Shown piece by piece: positions 26,856 through 35,336 of a stretch of 64,000 nucleotides of DNA. Position 1 is the first letter of the stretch. Every line of letters begins with the position of its first letter. The position numbers and the translations under genes are program-made. Where the stretch lies: assembly GCA_046154185.1 (NCBI GenBank), contig JBJXGE010000032.1, positions 62,001-126,000 of the forward strand, written 5' to 3'. Source of the stretch: JBJXGE01 sp046154185. GTDB taxonomy: Bacteria > Planctomycetota > UBA8108 > UBA1146 > JAJFFE01. Below the pieces are notes generated by a model. The model did no database searches, had not been told where the DNA came from, and saw only the letters and a list, made by a program, of their open reading frames with translations.

Positions 26856-28955
26856 ATGACAACCGCAGAGCCAATCACGAGCACACGTCCGACGGATCAA
26901 GAGTTTCGCGAATTCTTGCGGCGCTTTGCGCGCGAGCTCAATTCGTTAGACAAAGAATTGCAGTTGTACGCACTCGAGCACAAGCGGGTGCAAGAGCGGT
27001 TTGCCCGACTTCATGGCGTGCTCAATGAGTACCTCTCACACTGGCCGATACTCGAGCTGAAAGTAGCGGGGGACTCGCTCGCGGATCTCGGCGACGCGCC
27101 ATCGACCGTCGAACAAATGGCGGCTATTACGCAGATCTCCTCGGCGCTGCGCGCTTCGATGATTCAGGCGGTACAGTTTTCGACCGGTCTCGACGAACAG
27201 GAGGTCCGCGAGTTTGTCGTTTCGCTCCTCCACCGCCGACAGGAAGAGTCGGAAACAACGTGGGCACATATCCTCGTAAAGCAGTACCCGCACCACTTCC
27301 TGCGCTTCGCCGGCGACGGCACAGGCGAATCGAACGGACTGGCGCGCGTGACTGTGCCAGCCGCGTGGCAAGGCTTCGATCCTCGGCAATTGAAAGCCGT
27401 CGCGGAGGTGATGAATGCGCCGGTCGTGCTCCATCGACTGGCGCAGTTCCGGGGCGCCGAACGACAAACGGAGCAAGAACAACTCGACTACGTGTCGCGC
27501 TTGCTCGAGTTATTGTGCGAGGACACCGCCACCGACTGGTCGTCGAAGCACCACATCGAACAGAAGGTCATCGCCGGCTTGGATCTGCTCGAGGAAGTCC
27601 AACGCCAAGCGGCGGAAGGCCCATTGGCGATGCAGCTCGTGGTGCCGAAGTCGGGCGTCAGCGACCACCTCCTCACTCGATTCCGGTGGCGCTTGCTGCG
27701 AAACTTCTTTCCGCAAGGCATCGACGGCAGCTCACCGCGCGTCGGTGAGGACTTGGCCATGCAAGGTCTCGGCCAGGTGCCAGGCGTGCCGGAACTCCTC
27801 GCCACCGCCGCGCCGCCTGTGGATGACAGCCATTGCCCCAACAGCAAGGCGGCTTGGCGCCCGCAAGCGGCGCTCGAGCATCTCGCACCGAGCCGCATTG
27901 AGCCGGTGATCGCGGAGCTGCGCGCCGCGCTCGGCAAGCAGTTCGGTCCCGAACAGCTGCTTTCCGAGTACTTGGCGCTCAGCGCAACATTGTTGAACGG
28001 CGCCGACCTCGATGAAGGTCGCCGCGTACAAACGCAGTTCCTCCACCTGTTGAAGCAGGCCGTCACCGTTTCGGCGGCGCCCGAGCCGTTGCTCGCGCGA
28101 CTGTACTCGAGCGGCGATTGGCAATCCCTCGAGCGGCCTGGCCCTATCACCGCGCAAGCACTCCGCATGCTGCGACCGGAGCGCGTGCTGCGGTTTCTCG
28201 TGCGCGGCGATCTTGAACTCGAGTGCGCCGTGCTCAGCACCTCGCCCCTCGCCTTCCTGAGGGCCGAGACGCCCGAAGGTCGCCTGGAGCCATTCGATGC
28301 CGTCCGCGAACAACTCCGCCGATCGCTCGCGCCTCGCGATGACTTCGCATTCTCGATGCTGTTCGCGATACTCAACGGCGACAATGGCGCGCTCGCACGC
28401 CAACACGGCTGGCTCGACTTGCTCGAAGCCATGAGCACGAACTGCCCGGCATTGCGCGATTGGGCCGAGCGACACGCGAGCGAGTTGGTGCACGCCGACC
28501 AGGTGCCGCTCTTGTTGCGGCTCCCGATCGAGGAATCGCAGAGCGAGATCTCGAAACAGATGTTGGCGCTACCGGCGCATGTACTCCAACGACTCCTTGC
28601 CGCGCTGGGCGAACACAGTCACCCGTCGGCGACCCGCTATTTATTGAACTGCCTAAGCCACAAAGATTCGCGACTCAGCGAACTCGCGATTCAGGGTCTC
28701 GGCAATCAGCGCGACTTGACCAGTCTGTTGGCATTGCAAAACCGTCTGCGAGATTTCAACGAGCGAACCGCCGACAACCAGCAGATCGACTGTTTGTGCG
28801 CGGCCATCGCCGCCCACGACAACGCTGAGTCCCGCGCATTTCTCACCGCAGTGATTCGCGAGCGCGGCATCTGGTCGCACCGCTGGCGCCGCCCCATTCG
28901 GCGGGCGGCGCGGCTCGCGCTGAAACAACTCCCGCAACCGAGTGCAACAGCATGA
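26856..28955 (+). CDS. Large helical protein coupled to an HD-GYP protein
   Basis: 699 residues from the ATG at 26856 (AGAAGAAG upstream); the frame also opens at 26754. It is soluble, with no signal or membrane span. Residues 15-70 (LNSLDKELQLYALEHKRVQE, NEYLSHWPILELKV) resemble the start of the downstream HD-GYP protein, suggesting a shared module. The C-terminal 200 residues look like HEAT-type helical repeats (HPSATRYLLNCLSHKDSRLSELAIQGLG). The middle part is unassigned. The last four bases (ATGA) overlap the HD-GYP start, so the two proteins are made together and may form a complex. No catalytic motif seen. Confidence 0.8.
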   Translation: MTTAEPITSTRPTDQEFREFLRRFARELNSLDKELQLYALEHKRVQERFARLHGVLNEYLSHWPILELKVAGDSLADLGDAPSTVEQMAAITQISSALRASMIQAVQFSTGLDEQEVREFVVSLLHRRQEESETTWAHILVKQYPHHFLRFAGDGTGESNGLARVTVPAAWQGFDPRQLKAVAEVMNAPVVLHRLAQFRGAERQTEQEQLDYVSRLLELLCEDTATDWSSKHHIEQKVIAGLDLLEEVQRQAAEGPLAMQLVVPKSGVSDHLLTRFRWRLLRNFFPQGIDGSSPRVGEDLAMQGLGQVPGVPELLATAAPPVDDSHCPNSKAAWRPQAALEHLAPSRIEPVIAELRAALGKQFGPEQLLSEYLALSATLLNGADLDEGRRVQTQFLHLLKQAVTVSAAPEPLLARLYSSGDWQSLERPGPITAQALRMLRPERVLRFLVRGDLELECAVLSTSPLAFLRAETPEGRLEPFDAVREQLRRSLAPRDDFAFSMLFAILNGDNGALARQHGWLDLLEAMSTNCPALRDWAERHASELVHADQVPLLLRLPIEESQSEISKQMLALPAHVLQRLLAALGEHSHPSATRYLLNCLSHKDSRLSELAIQGLGNQRDLTSLLALQNRLRDFNERTADNQQIDCLCAAIAAHDNAESRAFLTAVIRERGIWSHRWRRPIRRAARLALKQLPQPSATA

Positions 28956-30403
28956 CGAGCCCACACGACGCCCAATCGCTCCACGACGTCAGTACGCTCC
29001 TAGGCACTTTGACCGCGACGCTCAAAACGCTGCGACTCTATGGCGAGCAGCACCCGCGTCTCATTGCGCAAGTCAATGAATATCGACGGCGTTGCCAGGT
29101 CGTGGTCGACCGCGGCGACATCATCTCCGGCCGACTGATCATCGCGCGAGCTGCCGGTCGCTACTACTTGGAGAACATGCCGCTCCCAGAGACGGCGCTG
29201 TCGCTCGACTACTTCGGCGAGCAACTGGATCGCCACCGGCAACGCGGATTCGAAATTGACATCACGCTGACGGATGATCGATTGCTGACCGTGCTGCACT
29301 ATCTCGAGTTGGTGCGACGCAAGATCGCGAACGGCGACGATCCGCCGCCGGGTTTTCGGTGGCTGACGGACCGGGAACTCGAACACCTCGAAGGCTCTTC
29401 ACCTGGGGCGGCTCGCGCCGAAGTCGAAACGGCGGCCGACGAGAGCAAGGGCGGTTGTCCGCTCGAGCTCCTGTTTGCGATTCCCGAATTGCGCGTGAGC
29501 AGCGATCTTTACTCGAGCGCTATCGAGCGACTCTCGCAGTTCATGGATGAGAGTCAAGCGGCGAAGAACGGTCAGATCGCGCCGATTCTCGGCGTTGCAA
29601 ACGATCTCGTCGCGCGGCTCATCACCAGCTCTAGCCAGTTTGTGCCGTTGACGACGGTCCCCTACTACGACGTCTCAACCTACCAGCACTCAGTGAATGT
29701 GTGCATCCTCTCGCTCATGATGGCGCGGCACCTGGTCGACTCCGACGAGCAGCTCCAGCGCATCGGCCAAGCCGCGCTCTTGCACGACCTTGGTAAAGCG
29801 CGGATTCCGCGCGCCGTCCTCAACAAGAATGGGCGGCTGACGGACGACGAGATGCAGCTCATCATGCGCCACCCGGCGGACGGCGCGCGCATGTTGTCCG
29901 AATTCCCGGAGGTCGATCCGCTCCACGTAGCGGTCGCGTTTGGGCATCACATCAAAGACAACGGCGCCGGCTATCCGAAGGTACAGCAGAGCTACGTACT
30001 CGGTGCCGCCACTCGACTCGTCGAAGTCGCCGATATTTTCGAAGCGTTGACCGCGCACCGTCCCTACAAGAAGCCGCTGACCGCCGCGCAGGCTTTCGAG
30101 ATCCTGTTCAACATGCCGAACATGCAGTCTTTCGTGCCGTATATGCAATTGCTGCTGAAGTCACTCGGCTACGAGCCGGTCGGCTCGCGCGTCCGCACGT
30201 CGTCGGGCGAACTCGGAATCGTCTGCGGCCATCACGAGAACGATCCCGCGCAACCCATCGTGCAGATTCTTGAACCGCCCGCGACCGGTGACTCAAAATG
30301 GGTGGTCGGCGTCTCCGCGGCGAGTCCGAACGAAAATCAGGACCCCGCGCGCGTCAAGATCATGGCGATCGACCCAGAGCAAGAACTGGTGCCGGCGCGC
30401 TAG
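28952..30403 (+). CDS. HD-GYP domain cyclic-di-GMP phosphodiesterase
   Basis: 483 residues. The N-terminal 200 residues contain LKTLRLYGEQHPRLIAQVNE, like the upstream protein. The HD-GYP domain follows: YQHSVNVCILSLMMARHL, LLHDLGKARIPRAVLNKNG, MRHPADGARML and HHIKDNGAGYP, in which Asn sits just before the first Gly where many members have Asp. HD-GYP enzymes hydrolyse cyclic-di-GMP with a bi- or trinuclear metal site. No receiver or membrane domain is present, so control probably comes through the N-terminal module or the upstream partner. Starts inside the previous gene's stop (ATGA). Confidence 0.92.
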   Translation: MTSPHDAQSLHDVSTLLGTLTATLKTLRLYGEQHPRLIAQVNEYRRRCQVVVDRGDIISGRLIIARAAGRYYLENMPLPETALSLDYFGEQLDRHRQRGFEIDITLTDDRLLTVLHYLELVRRKIANGDDPPPGFRWLTDRELEHLEGSSPGAARAEVETAADESKGGCPLELLFAIPELRVSSDLYSSAIERLSQFMDESQAAKNGQIAPILGVANDLVARLITSSSQFVPLTTVPYYDVSTYQHSVNVCILSLMMARHLVDSDEQLQRIGQAALLHDLGKARIPRAVLNKNGRLTDDEMQLIMRHPADGARMLSEFPEVDPLHVAVAFGHHIKDNGAGYPKVQQSYVLGAATRLVEVADIFEALTAHRPYKKPLTAAQAFEILFNMPNMQSFVPYMQLLLKSLGYEPVGSRVRTSSGELGIVCGHHENDPAQPIVQILEPPATGDSKWVVGVSAASPNENQDPARVKIMAIDPEQELVPAR

Positions 30404-30457
30404 CCCCAGATCAAGCGCGATCTTGAGCAGCGCCTGTGGCGCGAACTTGTGCGGTGA

Positions 30458-30483
30458 GCATTCTCGGGTCCGCCCGAAAATGC
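30458..30483. terminator. Hairpin between convergent HD-GYP and RimK genes
   Basis: An 11-bp stem with one wobble or mismatch (30458-30468 with 30473-30483), 4-base loop, in the 115-base gap between the two convergent stops. It could terminate either transcript; no clear T-run follows, so this is a candidate only. Confidence 0.45.
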
Positions 30484-30518
30484 GCGGGGTGCTGCGGACC
30501 GCACCTCTAAGAAAACCG

Positions 30519-31424
30519 CTAGGCTTCGACTGGAACTCGGGCGCGGGGTTGGCGCCGCTGCGATTCGATGAACTCGATAATGAGCCCGGCGACATCGACA
30601 CCGGTCGTCTTCTCGATGCCTTCGAGACCGGGCGTCGAATTGACTTCCACGACCATCGGTCCGCGGCGCGACCGCAAGATATCGACACCGGCAACGTTTA
30701 ATCCCATCGCTTGCGCCGCGCGCAGCGCGGTCTCACGCTCTTCCTTAGTGGTCCGCACTTTCTCGGCTGTACCGCCGCGGTGCAAGTTAGAGCGAAACTC
30801 ACCCTTGCGACCCGAGCGCTTCATGCTCGCGACGACTTCTTTGCCAATCACGAAGCAGCGGATATCCGTGCCTTTCGCCTCGCCGATGAACTCTTGCACG
30901 AGGATATTGGCGTCGAGTCCGCGAAACGCTTCGATCACTGACTCGGCGGCATTGGCGGTTTCACACAACACGACGCCGATGCCTTGCGTGCCTTCGAGCA
31001 GCTTCACCACCAACGGCGCTCCGCCCACGCAACGCAGAATGCTCTGCACATCCTTCGTGTTGTGCGCCATGGCTGTGACGGGCAACGCGATCCCTTCGCG
31101 CGACAGCAATTGCAAACTGCGAAGCTTGTCGCGTGCGCGTGTGATCGCCTGCGAGCTATTGAGCGCGAGCACTTTCATCATTTCGAACTGGCGCACAACC
31201 GCCGTTCCATAGAATGTCTGTGACGCACCGATTCGCGGCACGACCGCGTCGAAGCCGACCAACGGCTTGCCTTTGAACAGCACGCGTGGCGTCTCCGCAC
31301 TAATCTCCATCGAGCAGCGCAAGTAGTTGATCACGTGCACTTCGTGGCCGCGTTGAAGGCCGGATTCGCGCAAGCGCCGCGTCGAATAGAGCGAGGGTTT
31401 GCGCGACAGGATGGCGATTCTCAT
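30519..31424 (-). CDS. rimK: RimK-type ATP-grasp ligase (ribosomal S6--L-glutamate ligase family)
   Basis: 301 residues, the usual length. It begins MRIAILSRKPSLYSTRRL and carries VVPRIGAS, APLVVKLLEGTQGIGVVL (ATP-grasp glycine-rich loop), VQEFIGEAKGTDIRCFVIG and VVEVNSTPGLEGIEKTTG, the RimK pattern. RimK adds glutamates to the C-terminus of ribosomal protein S6; relatives make other amide bonds. It lies 88 bases downstream of the ABC permease on the same strand, so it may be the last gene of that transcript, though it could have its own promoter. Confidence 0.9.
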   Translation of the reverse strand: MRIAILSRKPSLYSTRRLRESGLQRGHEVHVINYLRCSMEISAETPRVLFKGKPLVGFDAVVPRIGASQTFYGTAVVRQFEMMKVLALNSSQAITRARDKLRSLQLLSREGIALPVTAMAHNTKDVQSILRCVGGAPLVVKLLEGTQGIGVVLCETANAAESVIEAFRGLDANILVQEFIGEAKGTDIRCFVIGKEVVASMKRSGRKGEFRSNLHRGGTAEKVRTTKEERETALRAAQAMGLNVAGVDILRSRRGPMVVEVNSTPGLEGIEKTTGVDVAGLIIEFIESQRRQPRARVPVEA

Positions 31425-31512
31425 CGGAAAAATTCTCTCGGATGGACTGCACTCACGCGGAGCGCACTCACATCGTTTTCTGCGGATGGAGATCAGCGGG
31501 TCGGCGACGGGT

Positions 31513-32307
31513 TCAACGCGCCCAGGGACACAGCCAACGCCGCAACCATGTGAGCGCCATGTCGAAAAAGAGTCCAGCGAATCCGAGCAACGTCAGATAG
31601 ACGTAGACGACGCGCATATCGGAGAGCCGGCTTTGCATGCGGATGCGATAACCGAAGCCGAGGCTCGCCACCATGTATTCGGCGGCGATGAGATACACCA
31701 TGGCCGGCCCGACTTGCAAACGCACGGCATCGAGCACCTTCGGTAGGATTTGGCGCAGCACCACGTTCCAGATGATCTCGAATTGTGATGCGCCGAGAGT
31801 CTGGGCCTTATGAATCAACTCTTCCGGAACATCCGAGCGCGCCGCCAAGTAGACGCTCTGCGTCAAAGTTGGAAAGACGCCAAACGCGATCATGCTGATG
31901 TACATCTGCAGATCGATGCCGAACAGCACGAAGAACACGGCCATCATTGCGGTCGGCGGAACCTTGGCGAGCAACGAGAGCGGGGGCACGAGCACGGCCT
32001 CGACGACGCTGTAACAACCCATGAACAAGCCGACGATGACACTCGCGACAATCCCGGCCGCCAACCCGCAGAACAGTCGGTAGAACGACGCTTGCGCGTC
32101 GACCACGATCCACCGCCCGTCCGGCACGTGCGGCTCGAGCATGCGCTCGACCCCTTGCCAGAGGCCGTGCAGAGTCGGCACGGTCAAGTTGTCCGCGTTG
32201 GCGCGCCGCTGCAGTTCGGCGACCAATGCGTAGAAACCGACCAGCGCGAGAACTCCAAAGATGCCAAGTCCAATTCGCCGGGATGGGCTGAGCGGGCGAA
32301 AGATCAT
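31513..32307 (-). CDS. NitT/TauT-type ABC transporter permease
   Basis: 264 residues with about six hydrophobic spans. The EAA loop that docks the ATPase is present (EELIHKAQTLGASQFEIIWNVVLRQILP with LGA core), so an ATPase must exist elsewhere. The type is that of nitrate/taurine/sulfonate importers. Its start overlaps by four bases the end of the substrate-binding lipoprotein gene (32304-33413), so they should form one transporter. No ATP-binding subunit gene lies in the cluster. It is the last of the seven clustered genes. Confidence 0.9.
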   Translation of the reverse strand: MIFRPLSPSRRIGLGIFGVLALVGFYALVAELQRRANADNLTVPTLHGLWQGVERMLEPHVPDGRWIVVDAQASFYRLFCGLAAGIVASVIVGLFMGCYSVVEAVLVPPLSLLAKVPPTAMMAVFFVLFGIDLQMYISMIAFGVFPTLTQSVYLAARSDVPEELIHKAQTLGASQFEIIWNVVLRQILPKVLDAVRLQVGPAMVYLIAAEYMVASLGFGYRIRMQSRLSDMRVVYVYLTLLGFAGLFFDMALTWLRRWLCPWAR

Positions 32308-33413
32308 GGCTTCTTGGGGAGTGCGCGCTGTAAGTAGCTCGAGTCAAAAAGGAGCTGCGCCGGGGTTTTCGACTTCTCGCCATACACGATCGACGGAATT
32401 TCCTTCAACATGTCGTGTTTCTTGCAGAAATCACCGATGCGCTGCATCGCTTGCTTCAGCTTGTCGCTCTTGAACAAATCCACCGCCGCTTGCGGCGTTT
32501 TGTAGATGCGAGTCTGCTCGAGCACACGAGCCATCTCCGCGGCGTTGAGATTCGAGAATTTGGCGCCGAGCGCCACCAACGTCGCGTCCCGGTGCTGCGG
32601 TTCGTCGAGTAATCCGGAGACTGTATAGAACGCGTCCATCATCGCAGCGACGAAGTCGGCGCTTTGCGGTCGGTCGAGTACCGCCTCGGCGACTACGACC
32701 ATGTCGATGATCTCCTCCGGAATCGCGCCGGAATCAAACAGCACTTTCGATTCCTTGCGCGACTTGAGTGTCGACATCACGAACGGGTTCCACACCATGA
32801 TTGCCGTCACATCGGCGCTCCCGGTCTGCATCGCCGCGGCTGCGGCCTCCGGCGCCATGTTCGTAAAGACGTGTTGCGATTCGCTTTCGCCCGCGACTTC
32901 CAGGCAGCGGACAAAACAATACTGAGAAACGGACTTCTCGAGTCCATAGACTTTCTTGCCACGCAAGTCCGCGACGTCTTTGATCCCGACGACGACACAC
33001 GCATCGGCGCCGACGCTCGTTGAAGTCGGCAACACCGCAACGGAACGGCGGGTCGCTGCCGGATTCAACGCGTCGGTATTCGTAATGCAGACCGCATCCA
33101 CTTGCCCGGCCGAATAAAGCGTGATGCACTCGTCGTAGCCCAATTGCTTGAGCTCAATGTCGACGTTATAGCGTTCCTCGAGGCTGCCGTATTCGCCGGG
33201 CTTCCCGTTGAGAAGCCCGCGCCCCTCGGCGACGCCGAAGACGCTCCACGACGGATACTCGCTCCACGCCAAACTGAAGACCGGTCGACCAGCGACCGAA
33301 GCTGTCTTGGCCGCGCCCGATCCCGGCGCGTTCGGCGTCTTCGTATCACAGCCGACCAACGCGACCGTCGCGAACGCCACGCAGAGCAGCGCTTTGTTTT
33401 TCACATTCCCCAC
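32304..33413 (-). CDS. ABC substrate-binding lipoprotein (NMT1/SsuA-like)
   Basis: 369 residues from a GTG with GGAAGGA upstream. The signal has lipobox ALVGC at about residue 22, so it is lipid-anchored in the periplasm. The body is of the NMT1/THI5-like periplasmic type (FSLAWSEYPSWSVFGVAEGRGLL, ADLRGKKVYGLEKSVSQY, MQTGSADVTAIMVWNPF). The ligand is unknown; members bind sulfonates, nitrate, thiamine precursors and others. It is translationally coupled to the permease. Two further proteins with binding domains of this general type are encoded upstream in the same cluster (31513-39829). Confidence 0.88.
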   Translation of the reverse strand: MGNVKNKALLCVAFATVALVGCDTKTPNAPGSGAAKTASVAGRPVFSLAWSEYPSWSVFGVAEGRGLLNGKPGEYGSLEERYNVDIELKQLGYDECITLYSAGQVDAVCITNTDALNPAATRRSVAVLPTSTSVGADACVVVGIKDVADLRGKKVYGLEKSVSQYCFVRCLEVAGESESQHVFTNMAPEAAAAAMQTGSADVTAIMVWNPFVMSTLKSRKESKVLFDSGAIPEEIIDMVVVAEAVLDRPQSADFVAAMMDAFYTVSGLLDEPQHRDATLVALGAKFSNLNAAEMARVLEQTRIYKTPQAAVDLFKSDKLKQAMQRIGDFCKKHDMLKEIPSIVYGEKSKTPAQLLFDSSYLQRALPKKP

Positions 33414-33510
33414 GACAAAGATTCCTTCCAGCAGCCCGCGGCTGCCTTGTCAACGCGCGCCTGCTCGCGCGCTCCGCTTCGATTCATACGCCACGTGGCA
33501 CGACGACCGC

Positions 33511-34338
33511 TCAAGACTCCGGTAGCCGCGTCCGCGCTTTATCTTCGCGCGACTTGTCCTTGCTGTCGGTCTCGGCTGCCAAACCGATGAGTCGATCAAA
33601 CTCATCCGATGCGCCGCTGCGGGTCGCGTAATCGAGAAACTCGGCTTCTTGGCGCTTCGTGTCGGTGCCGGCGAGCTCGCGCGAAACACGCGCTTCCGCC
33701 TTGCTGCGTTCGCGCATCTCGCGCAACTCCTGCAGCTCCTTAGCATGCCCCTCTTTGCTGATGCCGGCGATCATGTCGGCGATGCCCTGCTCCTCCTTGG
33801 AGGTGATGATGTCGGCAACGGCCGCCGACGATTCTTCGCGGAGTTTGTCGATCTCGCGCAGCAGCTCTTGCAACTGCACTTTGTGACTAGCGACGTTGAC
33901 GGTCAATTGCTTCAGATCTTCCTCGAGCCCAGCGATATGGCGGTTCTTCTCCGTGAGCGTCGAGCTGAAATCATTGAATGCGCTCAAGCACTGCTTGTAT
34001 TCCGGGTTATTCTTGATCGCTTCGGTGTCCGCGCCACTTGCGCGCAGTTTTTCGACGAGCGACTTCGCTTTGGCACCGGCGCCTTCCTTGAGGCGCTCGA
34101 GTCGACCCACTTCTTCCGAGAGTTTCTTGAGCGTGGCGAGCTTTTTCTCCTCCTGCGTGATCATCTCCGCTACCGCTTGCTTGTAGCGATGGATGTTCCC
34201 TGTCTTCGCCCGAATGATGGAATCGTATTGCGCCTGAATGACGTACGGGTTCTTGCTGATCTCTTTGCGCGCGCTGTCGATGCGCCCAGTGATCAGGTAG
34301 AAAAAGGCTTTGACGTATCGGCCCATCGCGCCCAGCAT
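33511..34338 (-). CDS. PspA/IM30-like coiled-coil protein
   Basis: 275 residues; GGGAGG lies before the ATG. It begins MLGAMGRYVKAFFYLITGRIDSARKEISKNPYVIQAQYD, an amphipathic start, then runs as long charged helices with heptads (MITQEEKKLATLKKLSEEVGRLERLKEG) to a disordered charged tail. The profile is that of PspA/Vipp1, which bind and repair the inner membrane and form ESCRT-III-like assemblies. The resemblance is by architecture and N-terminus, not by catalytic motif. It sits between the membrane coiled-coil gene (34464-35207) and the substrate-binding lipoprotein gene. Confidence 0.7.
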   Translation of the reverse strand: MLGAMGRYVKAFFYLITGRIDSARKEISKNPYVIQAQYDSIIRAKTGNIHRYKQAVAEMITQEEKKLATLKKLSEEVGRLERLKEGAGAKAKSLVEKLRASGADTEAIKNNPEYKQCLSAFNDFSSTLTEKNRHIAGLEEDLKQLTVNVASHKVQLQELLREIDKLREESSAAVADIITSKEEQGIADMIAGISKEGHAKELQELREMRERSKAEARVSRELAGTDTKRQEAEFLDYATRSGASDEFDRLIGLAAETDSKDKSREDKARTRLPES

Positions 34339-34463
34339 GTTCGGACACCTCCCGCTTCACAGGCTTGCGTTCATCAGTCGACACGGCGCGCGACGCGCCA
34401 GTTAATGCACCGCACGAATGCTTCGGTTTAGGCCACGGACTCGACTTCGAGTCGAAGTAGCCG

Positions 34464-35207
34464 TCACTCGCGTTTTCGATCATCACGCGAGAGATCCCGC
34501 TCCAGTTCGTGGATGCGATCTTCTACTCGCGTCGCGACGTTGAGACTCTCCGCCAACTCAGCGCGCACTCGCGCCAAGTCTTCGTCATCGTGTCGCCTCA
34601 GCTTCAACGTGCGCAGACCATCGAGTGTGTTCGCCAACTGCGCGACGTTGGCCTCGATCTCTCCCAGCACTTGCTCGCGCGCTTCGAGCAGCGTACGTCG
34701 AGTTTCCGCTGCGCGCACCGTGCCAGCCGCATCCGCGAGTTCCAAGCACCGCTCGAGCGACGACAACGATTCGCGGTACAGACGATCGACATTGCCGCTG
34801 ATTTCGGCCGCGACATTCGCCCCCACGCGCTTATCCAGTTGCGCATCCTTCTGAAACTCCGCGAACAGCGTGCGCAACGTGCGCAAGCTCTGCTCGTCGC
34901 GCGGATCACGGTCCTTGGCGAGTCGCGCATCGAGCGCGTTCAACGCCGCCTCGCGCGCGGCGAAATCCGCGGACTGCATCTCCTCGTAAACGCGGCGCGC
35001 AAACGTCTCGGTCCGCAACAGGGCACTCGTCACGAACGCACCGACACTCGCCAGCACTCCCGCCACACCGCCTGCCAGCAACCAAGTCGCATCCCCCGCG
35101 CCCCACGCGACCGTTAATAGGCTCAAGCCGGTGACAAGCGGCGCTAGTGTGAACGGCGACAGGAGGTGCCGCTGAAACACCTTGCTGCGAAACTTCGCAC
35201 GATCCAT
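34464..35207 (-). CDS. Two-span membrane protein with long coiled coil
   Basis: 247 residues from the ATG at 35207 (a GTG at 35336 directly after the previous stop is an alternative). Two adjacent hydrophobic spans (about 17-37 and 41-64) are followed by an uninterrupted charged helical region to the C-terminus, expected to lie in the cytoplasm as a coiled coil. The layout recalls the XpaC-type proteins found beside TelA in other bacteria, but I see no diagnostic motif. Its place before the PspA-like gene suggests a membrane anchor or partner for it. Confidence 0.7.
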   Translation of the reverse strand: MDRAKFRSKVFQRHLLSPFTLAPLVTGLSLLTVAWGAGDATWLLAGGVAGVLASVGAFVTSALLRTETFARRVYEEMQSADFAAREAALNALDARLAKDRDPRDEQSLRTLRTLFAEFQKDAQLDKRVGANVAAEISGNVDRLYRESLSSLERCLELADAAGTVRAAETRRTLLEAREQVLGEIEANVAQLANTLDGLRTLKLRRHDDEDLARVRAELAESLNVATRVEDRIHELERDLSRDDRKRE

Positions 35208-35336
35208 CCGTGTGACGCCGCCCTGCTGGTCCGGGTGCCGAATCGTATTCGCCGGTGACAGCGCAACTCTACTTGCTGGCTCGCGCGCTGCCAATGGACG
35301 CAGCACGCTCGGCAACACCCACGATCCAACGCGCAC

